Shown here one piece after another: positions 1 to 5,674 of a stretch of DNA of 6,138 bases. The notes under the pieces are model-generated. The model did no database searches, was not told the origin of the DNA, and saw only the letters and a list, made by a program, of their open reading frames with translations. The stretch is from an uncultured Verrucomicrobiota bacterium. GTDB taxonomy: Bacteria; Verrucomicrobiota; Verrucomicrobiia; Limisphaerales; SXTU01. The stretch spans positions 1 through 6,138 of the forward strand of contig CAIPBN010000386.1 of assembly GCA_903863315.1 (NCBI GenBank). The letters are read 5' to 3'. The stretch's first letter is position 1, and each line of letters begins with the position of its first letter. A program made the position numbers and the translations under genes.

Positions 1-341
1 GCACTTGGAGCGCGCCCGAGATTTCGAACTACCCCAACTCGACCAGCAAGCTGTTCACGTTGCAGACGAGCCGTGGCTTCCGGGTGCTCGTCTCGAACGC
101 CAACCCAACCGTGGGCCGCCGTGAGCTGCATCTGGCCGTCTCCGAGGATGGCCGGCAGTTCACGCGCATGGCCCGGCTGGACATTCCCTCGCCCCGCGCG
201 ACGACCTTCCAATATCCGCACGTCATTGAGCACGACGGCAGCCTCCTCATCGCGTTCTCGAACAAGAAGAACGTCACCGAGGTGCTGAAAGTGCCGCTGG
301 ACGAAGTGGCGCGGCTCCGCGACAAACGGGGCGAGCCATGA
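1..341 (+). CDS. Sialidase-like (BNR/Asp-box) protein, C-terminal part only
   Basis: The frame is open from base 3 to a TGA at 339-341, giving the last 112 residues of a protein whose start lies outside the window. The fragment begins with TWSAPEIS, which fits the end of an Asp-box (S-x-D-G-G-x-TW). A second Asp-box-like stretch, S-E-D-G-R-Q-F, lies at fragment residues 47-53. Near the end YPHVIEHDGSLLIAFS is followed by a VLKVPLDEV strand. This matches the last blades and C-terminus of bacterial exo-alpha-sialidase-like six-bladed propellers. Such proteins are usually exported and cleave or bind terminal sugars, but the catalytic arginines and the signal peptide would be upstream and cannot be seen, so substrate and activity are open. 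An MFS carrier follows on the same strand, which suggests a shared role in sugar use. Fold assignment is good; true sialidase activity is uncertain. Confidence 0.8.
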   Translation, partial: TWSAPEISNYPNSTSKLFTLQTSRGFRVLVSNANPTVGRRELHLAVSEDGRQFTRMARLDIPSPRATTFQYPHVIEHDGSLLIAFSNKKNVTEVLKVPLDEVARLRDKRGEP

Positions 342-457
342 ATCCGAACTCCGTGGAGAACAACCGTGGTGCAGCCGCCGCGTCGCCCCAACGGCGGACA
401 GGTGCGGCCGAACACACCGTCAAGGCGGTGAAGGAACTTTGGCCCACCGCGAAATGA
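338..457 (+). CDS. Possible 39-residue small protein overlapping the sialidase stop
   Basis: The ATG at 338-340 overlaps the sialidase TGA in an ATGA arrangement, the classic geometry of translational coupling, and the frame runs to a TGA at 455-457, 7 bases before the MFS start. The predicted peptide begins MNPNSVENNRG, has an Ala/Arg-rich middle and ends VKELWPTAK. It has no signal peptide, no membrane segment and no motif I recognise. Most third codon positions are G or C, as in the neighbouring genes, but at this length and base composition an open frame can arise by chance. It could equally be an untranslated spacer or a copy of a dispersed intergenic repeat. Confidence 0.25.
   Translation: MNPNSVENNRGAAAASPQRRTGAAEHTVKAVKELWPTAK
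375..397 (+). other. Small GC-rich stem-loop between sialidase and MFS genes
   Basis: CCGCCG at 375-380 pairs perfectly with CGGCGG at 392-397 around an 11-base loop. No T-run follows, so it is not a standard intrinsic terminator. It could slow or process the message between the two genes, or be chance in GC-rich DNA. It lies inside the possible small ORF at 338-457. Confidence 0.25.
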
Positions 458-464
458 ACCGCCC

Positions 465-1712
465 ATGACGTCCCCTGAGCCCTCCCGCTCCCTGCGCACC
501 GCCTGGCTGGTGGTCGCGCTGCTCTTCCCCGTCGCGCTGCTCAACTACCTCGACCGGCAGATGATGGCGGCGATGAAGTATTCCGTGATGGCGGACATTC
601 CCAGCATCGCAACGGATGCGAACTGGGGCATGATGCTCGGGCAGTTCAAATGGGTTTACGCCATCCTCAGCCCGGTGGGCGGCTACATCGCGGACCGGTT
701 CAGCCGGCGTTACACGATTTGTGCCAGCCTGTTCGTGTGGTCGCTGGTGACGTGGTGGACGGGGCATGTGAAGTCCTACGATGAACTGCTCTGGGCACGG
801 TCGCTCATGGGCGTGAGCGAGGCGTTCTACATCCCGGCGGCGCTGGCGCTGATCGCGAACCATCACATCGGCGAGACACGCTCCCGCGCGGTGGGCTTCC
901 ATCAGATGGGCATCTACGTGGGCATCATGATTGGCGGCTTCAGCGGCTACGTGGCGGACGCGCCCACGCTGGGCTGGCGCTGGGCGTTCGATGTCACGGG
1001 GGCGGTGGGCGTGATTTACGCGCTGCCGCTGCTATGGCTGCTGCGCGATGCACCAAAGCGGGTCCTGGCGGCAGATGAGGCCGTCGTGCCCCCGACCTCC
1101 ATCGGCGTGGCCGCGCGGGAACTGGTGTCGAACCGATCGTTCATCCTGCTGGTGCTCTACTTCACCCTGCCCGCGCTGGCCGGCTGGGTGGTGAAGGACT
1201 GGATGCCCGCGATTCTAAAAGACAAGTTCGCCATCGGCCAGGGCAAGGCCGGGGTGTCCGCGACGTTGTTTGTGAACATTGCCTCGCTCATCGGGGCCTT
1301 CCTCGGCGGCTGGTTCGCGGACCGCTGGATGCGGCGCAGCGAGCGCGGGCGCATTTACACCAGCGCGCTCGCCATGAGCCTGCTCATCCCCTCGCTCTTC
1401 GGCGTGGGCAACTCCGGCTCGCTCCTGATGGCGATCCTGTTCCTCGTGCTGTTCGGGCTGGGCTGGGGCGCGTTCGACTGCAACAACATGCCCATCCTCT
1501 CGCAAATCGTCCGGCCCGAGCTGCGCGCGACGGGCTATGGCGTGATGAACCTCGTGAGCATCAGTTGTGGCGGCTTTGCCGACGTGGCCTTTGGTGCCCT
1601 CCGCGACGCCAAAGTGCCGCTCAACGTCATCTTCGGGGTCTTCGCCGCCACGGCAATGCTGTCCGTGATTCTCGTGCTGTTGATCCGGCCCAAGCCCGAC
1701 CTGTCCCGCTGA
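465..1712 (+). CDS. MFS transporter, ACS (anion:cation symporter)-like, complete
   Basis: A 415-residue inner-membrane carrier of normal MFS length with about 12 hydrophobic segments. Helix 1 ends in NYLDRQ (residues 27-32), the N-Y-x-D-R signature of the ACS branch that imports sugar acids and other organic anions. The helix 2-3 loop carries motif A, GGYIADRFSRR (72-82). A second motif-A copy, GGWFADRW followed by an RRSERGR basic stretch, lies around residues 277-296, as expected from the duplicated MFS fold. The start at 465 is the first ATG after an in-frame stop at 429-431. The only purine-rich element, AAGGAA at 431-436, is too far upstream to be a standard ribosome site. The gene lies 123 bases after the sialidase-like gene on the same strand, so co-transcription and uptake of a released sugar or sugar acid is plausible, but the substrate cannot be read from sequence. 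Confidence 0.93.
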   Translation: MTSPEPSRSLRTAWLVVALLFPVALLNYLDRQMMAAMKYSVMADIPSIATDANWGMMLGQFKWVYAILSPVGGYIADRFSRRYTICASLFVWSLVTWWTGHVKSYDELLWARSLMGVSEAFYIPAALALIANHHIGETRSRAVGFHQMGIYVGIMIGGFSGYVADAPTLGWRWAFDVTGAVGVIYALPLLWLLRDAPKRVLAADEAVVPPTSIGVAARELVSNRSFILLVLYFTLPALAGWVVKDWMPAILKDKFAIGQGKAGVSATLFVNIASLIGAFLGGWFADRWMRRSERGRIYTSALAMSLLIPSLFGVGNSGSLLMAILFLVLFGLGWGAFDCNNMPILSQIVRPELRATGYGVMNLVSISCGGFADVAFGALRDAKVPLNVIFGVFAATAMLSVILVLLIRPKPDLSR

Positions 1713-1787
1713 GGTTGGAACGGTCACCCAGAATAGAGGTTCCTGCGGGGAGGCATTGCTGCGATAGTCTGCGCGTCGTTTTCAATC

Positions 1788-2519
1788 GTGAACATTTCAT
1801 CCGCCATCTTTCATTGCAGCGCCCCCGACCTCACCGCCTGTCCGGACGAGTCGCTGCCCGAGTTTGCCTTCATCGGGCGCTCCAACGTGGGCAAGTCCTC
1901 GCTGCTGAACGTGCTGGCGGGCAAGGACGGGCTGGCCCGCGTTTCCCCCACGCCGGGCTTCACGAAGCTGATCAACTTTTTCACGATGAACAAGACGTGG
2001 CGGCTGGTGGACCTGCCGGGCTACGGGTTTGCGCAGGTGGCGCGCGAGGACAAGGCCAAGTTCAACCAGTCCGTTGCGGAATACCTGCGGGAGCGGCCGA
2101 ACCTATGCTGCGTGTTCGCGCTGGTGGACTCGGGGCTGCCCCCGCAGGAGCTGGATCTCGAGTTCGTGGGGTGGCTCATCGACAGCTCGATCCCGTTCGT
2201 GCTGGTCTTCACCAAGACGGACCGGGTGAAGCCGGCGCAGGTGCAGGCGAACATCGCCGCCTTCACCGGCCGCATCTCCGAATGGTGCGAACAACTGCCG
2301 CAGATTCACACGTGCTCGGCGAAGGCGAGGCACGGCCGACGGGAACTGCTGGGGGTGATCGAGGCCGCCATTGCCGACTACTACGGTGACAACCGGCCGC
2401 CGGATGCGGAGCCCGCACCCGAGGCCGCTGACGAGGACCGACCACCGGCTGTCGCCGCCCCAGCCAAACGAGTCCCTGTTCATCGCGGGAAGGGGCGCAA
2501 GCTCACGCGGCCTTGGTGA
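1788..2519 (+). CDS. engB: EngB/YihA/YsxC ribosome biogenesis GTPase
   Basis: A 243-residue TRAFAC-class GTPase needed for late assembly of the large ribosomal subunit. All G motifs are present: G1 GRSNVGKSS (30-38), G2 threonine in PGFTK (T59), G3 DLPGYG (75-80), G4 TKTD (142-145) and G5 CSAK (176-179). The lead-in FHCSAPDLTACP (8-19) matches the FxxSAPxxxxLP-type start of the family, so the GTG at 1788 is chosen; an in-frame stop at 1734-1736 excludes long upstream extension. There is no clear Shine-Dalgarno. The core ends near residue 200, and a further 43 residues form a Pro/Ala/acidic stretch ending in a basic HRGKGRKLTRPW tail; E. coli YihA is about 210 residues, so this tail is extra. 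The gene follows the MFS gene after 75 bases, enough for its own promoter. A TTCCTG/GATAGT pair with 17-base spacing (1740-1745, 1763-1768) is the best but weak candidate. Confidence 0.97.
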   Translation: MNISSAIFHCSAPDLTACPDESLPEFAFIGRSNVGKSSLLNVLAGKDGLARVSPTPGFTKLINFFTMNKTWRLVDLPGYGFAQVAREDKAKFNQSVAEYLRERPNLCCVFALVDSGLPPQELDLEFVGWLIDSSIPFVLVFTKTDRVKPAQVQANIAAFTGRISEWCEQLPQIHTCSAKARHGRRELLGVIEAAIADYYGDNRPPDAEPAPEAADEDRPPAVAAPAKRVPVHRGKGRKLTRPW

Positions 2520-2531
2520 GGGAGTGGCCGG

Positions 2532-3773
2532 CTAAACCACCTCGAATTCGCGCACGTCGAGGGAGTTGCGCCCCGATTTCTGGATGGGACGCGGCTCGGG
2601 TTGGGCAAAGCCGTTGAGGTCCACGGCGCGGGCGCGCAGGGCATACTTGCCGGGGGCGAGACCGGCCACCGAGGACGACCAGGAGATCATGCTGTAGCGC
2701 AACGGCCAGGTCGCGGGCTGGCCCGACTTGGGATCGAAGCCGAGGATTTCCCGCGCAGCAATGCCAGCCGGCAGCACCGCACGCCAGTCGGCCGGGGCTG
2801 GTTCCAAACGGGCCTCGCTCCATCGCTCCGGAGCGTCTGGACCCGCGTTGGAGCGGCCCAGCGCATACTCCACCCGCTGCAAGCCGGACCAGCCGGAGAG
2901 CACCAGCCCGCCGAATTGAAGCGCCTGGCCGGCGGGGATCTTGGCGGGAAGCTCATCAAGATAGGCGGCGGTCTTCAACGGAGCTTCCGGGTCGTTGTTC
3001 TGCTCGGCGTAGGTGTCGTTGGCGCGGTAGTCGTTGGTGACCACAATGCGCTGGAGCCACTTGATGGACTTAAACCCATGCGCCCAGGGAATGATCATCC
3101 GCACAGGGCCGCCGCGCGCCAGTGAGATGGGTTCGCCATTGAGGCGGTAGGCGAGGAACGCGGGCAGCTCGCCCGGCGGTGTTTCCATGGCCTGCGAATA
3201 GCTCAGCGAGGATTGGAAAAGCTGCTTGGGATCGTTGTTGTGAAAGCCCCAATAGTAAATGCGCCGCACCTTGCGCAGCGGGCCGCAGAGCCGCAGCACC
3301 TCGCGCAACGGCACGCCTTCCCACAGGCCCTGGCCCAGCGGCGTGGGAATGTTGAGGCACTGCATGGCCTTGAGAAACTTCACGCCATGTTGCTGGCCGA
3401 GCTTGAGCAGCGCGGGCAGGTCCAACGCGGTGCCGTCCGCCAGTGTGAGCGGCTGGCTGAGACTGGCGGGCTCCTTGACGGCAGGATCGGGGGTCGTGTC
3501 TGCGGTGATCTCCAGCCGCCACGTTTTGGGCGTGAGCCGGGCGGCAATCAAGGCGTCGCCTTTGAGCGTGTGCGGCACCGGCTTGCCGCGCGACACATCC
3601 CGAAACTTGCTGGCCGGAGTCAGCAGTGGGCGGGGTGCAGGTGCGGCGGCAGGGGCGGTGGCCGCGCGGCCAAGGCTGGGAGCGGCGCTGTTCAAGGCGG
3701 TCGCGGCCAGCACGGAACCAGTGCGGACAAAATCCCGGCGGGTGAGGCGGGAAGATGGCGGCATGGGCTTCAT
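2532..3773 (-). CDS. Tat-exported molybdopterin-dependent oxidoreductase, sulfite oxidase fold
   Basis: A predicted 413-residue exported molybdoenzyme. Residues 9-36 form a Tat signal: SRLTRRDFVRTG with the twin arginines at 12-13, then an Ala-rich hydrophobic stretch. The molybdopterin-binding domain (PF00174 type) covers about 60-245, with MQCLN (Cys139, expected Mo-thiolate ligand), WEGVPLREVL (151-160), and ARGGPVRMIIPWAHGFKSIKWL (219-240) corresponding to the family's G-x-P-x-R-x-x-x-P-x-x-x-G-x-x-x-x-KW segment. The rest looks like the Ig-like Mo-co dimerisation domain (PF03404 type), ending in a GKYALRARAVDLNG strand pair. The start at 3773 puts the Tat motif at a normal distance; the upstream ATG at 3830 would add 19 residues before it. 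Substrate is unknown: sulfite, a sulfoxide or another oxyanion are possible. The canonical C-x-G-N after the cysteine is C-L-N-I here. No cytochrome or MsrQ-like partner is adjacent. It converges on engB, with 12 bases between stops. Confidence 0.93.
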   Translation of the reverse strand: MKPMPPSSRLTRRDFVRTGSVLAATALNSAAPSLGRAATAPAAAPAPRPLLTPASKFRDVSRGKPVPHTLKGDALIAARLTPKTWRLEITADTTPDPAVKEPASLSQPLTLADGTALDLPALLKLGQQHGVKFLKAMQCLNIPTPLGQGLWEGVPLREVLRLCGPLRKVRRIYYWGFHNNDPKQLFQSSLSYSQAMETPPGELPAFLAYRLNGEPISLARGGPVRMIIPWAHGFKSIKWLQRIVVTNDYRANDTYAEQNNDPEAPLKTAAYLDELPAKIPAGQALQFGGLVLSGWSGLQRVEYALGRSNAGPDAPERWSEARLEPAPADWRAVLPAGIAAREILGFDPKSGQPATWPLRYSMISWSSSVAGLAPGKYALRARAVDLNGFAQPEPRPIQKSGRNSLDVREFEVV

Positions 3774-3790
3774 GGAACGTTCGGAACTTC

Positions 3791-3800
3791 GCAGGCCTGC
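3791..3800. promoter_or_regulatory. Perfect 10-bp palindrome upstream of the oxidoreductase
   Basis: GCAGGCCTGC is a perfect palindrome 17 bases upstream of the oxidoreductase start codon, in the spacer between divergent genes. A GATC site lies just beside it at 3803-3806. The position suits an operator, but a 10-bp palindrome in GC-rich DNA may be chance, and no regulator is encoded nearby. Confidence 0.3.
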
Positions 3801-3866
3801 CGGATCGGAGCAAGCACGGGGATGGGGCACTCAACGCGCGCCCACAGAGGGTTTGCGCCCGAAGGC

Positions 3867-3882
3867 ACGATTGGCCCATCGT
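3867..3882. promoter_or_regulatory. Imperfect 16-bp palindrome upstream of the methyltransferase
   Basis: ACGATTGGCCCATCGT is self-complementary in 7 of 8 base pairs; the only mismatch is 3872/3877. It lies 32 bases upstream of the preferred methyltransferase start (3915) or 8 bases upstream of the alternative GTG at 3891. It could be an operator for that gene. If translation starts at the ATG at 3822, it would lie inside coding sequence and the idea would be weakened. Confidence 0.35.
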
Positions 3883-3914
3883 CCCTGCCCGTGCCGACGA
3901 AACAATCCGACCCA

Positions 3915-4748
3915 GTGAACTCCGTGCCCGCAGCGCCCCCGCGCCTCCTGCATGAGGACGCCGCCCGCGCGCTCTGGCTGTATCAGGGCAACTGTCTCGA
4001 TTTGTTGGACCGCATCGCCGCAGAACATCCCGAGGGGCGCTTCGACTGCGTGTTCGCCGACCCGCCCTACTTCCTCTCCAACGGCGGCATCACCTGCCAG
4101 GCCGGCAAGATGGTGAAGGTGGACAAGGGCGATTGGGACAAGTCCCGCGGGCCGGACTTGAACCATGAGTTTAATCTGGAATGGCTGCGGCGCTGTCAGC
4201 GGGTGCTCAAACCCAACGGCACGATCTGGGTCACCGGCACCCACCACGCGATCTTCAGCATCGGGTTTGCGATGCAGCAACTGGGCTTCAAAATCCTCAA
4301 CGACATCGCGTGGGAGAAGCCCAACCCGCCGCCGAATCTTTCCTGCCGCTACTTCACGCACAGCACCGAGACCGTCCTGTGGGCGGCGAAGAACGAGCGC
4401 AGCAAGCACACCTTCAACTATCAGGCGATGCGCGCGGCCAACGGTGGCAAGCAGATGAAGACGGTCTGGACCATGACCGCGCCCGGCAAGGAGGAGAAGC
4501 GCCTGGGCAAACACCCGACGCAGAAGCCGCTGGCCTTGCTCGAACGCTGCCTGCTGGCGGCAACGAATGAGGGCGACCTGGTGCTGGACCCGTTTCTCGG
4601 AGCCGGCAGCACGGTGATGGCCGCCCTGCGCACCAAGCGCGGTTGCGTAGGCATCGAGCTGGACGAGGTGCACGCAAAGCTGGCAGTGAAACGCCTGCGG
4701 ACGGAGCTGAACCGGCTGGAGAGCGAGCTGTTTCCGGCGCTGGCGTAA
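3915..4748 (+). CDS. dpnA: DpnA-like adenine-N6 DNA methyltransferase (beta class, probable GATC)
   Basis: A 277-residue SAM-dependent DNA methyltransferase. Catalytic motif IV, FADPPYFLSNGG, comes first (DPPY at 49-52), then the target-recognition region, then HPTQKP (200-205), then the SAM-binding motif DPFLGAGST (225-233). The order IV-TRD-I defines the beta class. From memory the match to DpnA (M2 of the pneumococcal DpnII system, methylating adenine in GATC, including single-stranded DNA) is close throughout: VDKGDWDK, VLKPNGT, and NLSCRYFTHSTETVLWA (from residue 141). GATC specificity is therefore likely but inferred. The frame is open back to 3213, but that stretch is antisense to the oxidoreductase. 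Possible starts are GTG 3915 (fits the family N-terminus), GTG 3891, and ATG 3822, which has GGAG 11 bases upstream and would give 308 residues; start certainty is only moderate. No endonuclease or second methyltransferase lies within the window, so it looks solitary. It converges on yebC with 30 bases between stops. Confidence 0.93.
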   Translation: MNSVPAAPPRLLHEDAARALWLYQGNCLDLLDRIAAEHPEGRFDCVFADPPYFLSNGGITCQAGKMVKVDKGDWDKSRGPDLNHEFNLEWLRRCQRVLKPNGTIWVTGTHHAIFSIGFAMQQLGFKILNDIAWEKPNPPPNLSCRYFTHSTETVLWAAKNERSKHTFNYQAMRAANGGKQMKTVWTMTAPGKEEKRLGKHPTQKPLALLERCLLAATNEGDLVLDPFLGAGSTVMAALRTKRGCVGIELDEVHAKLAVKRLRTELNRLESELFPALA

Positions 4749-4778
4749 GCGGAAGCTCGCCCCCCCGATGCCACAGGA

Positions 4779-5510
4779 TTACTTCAACGCCGCCCAGACG
4801 CGGGAGACGTCGTCGTGTTCGTCCAGTTCGTGCAGGAACTCGCCGACCTCGGCACGTTGCGCGTCGGTGAGCTCGGGGAAGCTCTTCGGCACGTAGCCCA
4901 TTTCGCTCGTCACCACGGTCCAGCCATTCTGCGAGAGCCATTGGGACACGGAGTGGATGGCAGTGCGATCGGTGATGAAACGCGCGCCGGTCGCGGCTTC
5001 GGGAATATCGTCGTTCTGCGTGCTGGCCAGCGGCTCGACCTCGTTCGCCCCGGCCTCGATGGCGGCGGCTTCGATGTCCATGCCGCTGGTGGGATGATAC
5101 GCCTCCACGAGGCCAACATGGTCGAAGAGGAACTTGTTGCTGCCGGTGGTGCCCAACTGGCCGGCCTTGAACAGCACGCGAATCTCGGGCGCGGTGCGGT
5201 TCACATTCTCGGTCATGCACTCGACGATGACCGGCACTTTGTGCGGCGTGTAGCCCTCGAAGACGATGTGGTCCATGACGAGCTTCTCGTCGCCGGTGCC
5301 GGAGCCTTTCTTGATGGCGCGCTCGATGACGTCGCGGTTGACGCTTTCCTTGCGGGCCTTTTCGCAGGCGGTGAACAGGCGTGCGTTGGCGGCCGGATCG
5401 GGACCGCCCAGCTTGGCGGCGACCATGATTTCGCGGACGAGTTTGCCGGTCGTCTTACCCTTCTTCAGGTTGTTGACGAGGCGTTTGGCATGTAACCACT
5501 GGCGACCCAT
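4779..5510 (-). CDS. yebC: YebC/TACO1-family translation factor (annotated as transcriptional regulator)
   Basis: A 243-residue cytoplasmic protein of normal family length. Family signatures include GGPDPAAN (35-42), NRDVIERAIKKG (58-69), FEGYTPHKVPVIVE (84-97), the T-E-N-x-N-R-T segment (100-106) and LGTTGS (119-124). YebC proteins were long annotated as DNA-binding regulators; work on bacterial homologues and mitochondrial TACO1 supports a ribosome-linked role in relieving stalls at proline runs. The usual M-A-G-H-S-K-W-x-x-I-K-H start is replaced by MGRQWLHAKRLVNNLKKG. Two in-frame ATGs exist, at 5522 and 5510; 5510 is preferred because GRQW aligns with the family's GxxW start, and neither has a Shine-Dalgarno. 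The C-terminus, DDVSRVWAALK, replaces the common DDVxxVYxN ending. There is no ruvC operon context, which often accompanies yebC in proteobacteria. It is divergent from the second MFS gene. Confidence 0.96.
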   Translation of the reverse strand: MGRQWLHAKRLVNNLKKGKTTGKLVREIMVAAKLGGPDPAANARLFTACEKARKESVNRDVIERAIKKGSGTGDEKLVMDHIVFEGYTPHKVPVIVECMTENVNRTAPEIRVLFKAGQLGTTGSNKFLFDHVGLVEAYHPTSGMDIEAAAIEAGANEVEPLASTQNDDIPEAATGARFITDRTAIHSVSQWLSQNGWTVVTSEMGYVPKSFPELTDAQRAEVGEFLHELDEHDDVSRVWAALK

Positions 5511-5674
5511 GCCCGAAAGCATAGCGGGGCGCGGTCGGGAAGTTCAACCCATCGTTCAGCAAGTTGCCGGCCCAGCGAATGTGAGCGCCGAGCATTGAAC
5601 GAGGCCCCAAATTGACACCTCGCCCGCGGCACCGGAGGTTTGACTTCGCGCGGAGCGAACGGTTTGCTCGCCGC
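5511..5674. other. Divergent intergenic region between yebC and the second MFS gene
   Basis: About 160 bases that should hold promoters for both divergent genes. On the + strand a perfect -35-like TTGACA occurs at 5612-5617, and a partial copy, TTGACT, at 5640-5645, but no good -10 hexamer sits 16-18 bases beyond either. No tRNA, small ORF or terminator is evident. The imperfect palindrome at 5653-5669 is listed separately. Confidence 0.35.
5653..5669 (+). promoter_or_regulatory. Imperfect palindrome just upstream of the second MFS start
   Basis: GAGCGAAC and GTTTGCTC flank a single central G; 7 of 8 pairs match and the eighth would be a G-U pair in RNA. The element ends 5 bases before the ATG at 5675, where a ribosome site would normally be. 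It could be a repressor operator, as is common for sugar-transport genes, or an RNA hairpin that hides the start region. The single-base centre makes a tight RNA hairpin less likely than a DNA operator. Confidence 0.35.

Noticed and set aside
29..544. 171-codon open frame on the - strand opposite the sialidase and MFS start
   Set aside because: The product is low-complexity Ser/Arg-rich and overlaps two supported genes on the other strand.
1215..1727. 170-codon open frame on the - strand opposite the MFS gene
   Set aside because: Its His/Glu/Arg-rich translation has no recognisable fold; it is the antisense shadow of membrane-protein codons.
1565..2389. 274-codon open frame on the + strand overlapping the MFS end and engB
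   Set aside because: It is out of frame with two clear genes, its product is rich in Arg/Gly/Ala with no domain, and it is typical of GC-rich shadow frames.
2508..2530. Possible terminator between the convergent engB and oxidoreductase genes (CGGCC ... GGCCG)
   Set aside because: The stem is only 5 bp with a 13-base loop and no T-run on either strand, so it is not distinguishable from chance.
3774..3790. Partial direct repeat GGAACGTTC / GGAACTTC upstream of the oxidoreductase
   Set aside because: Two short, imperfect copies are too weak to support a regulatory call.
3213..3914. Long in-frame N-terminal extension of the methyltransferase, up to 511 residues in total
   Set aside because: It runs antisense through the well-supported oxidoreductase gene and has no methyltransferase-family similarity. 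The family N-terminus fits a start near 3915; only the short extension from ATG 3822 remains a real alternative.
4749..4778. Possible bidirectional terminator between the methyltransferase and yebC
   Set aside because: The 30-base spacer has a run of seven C but no stem-loop or T-run.
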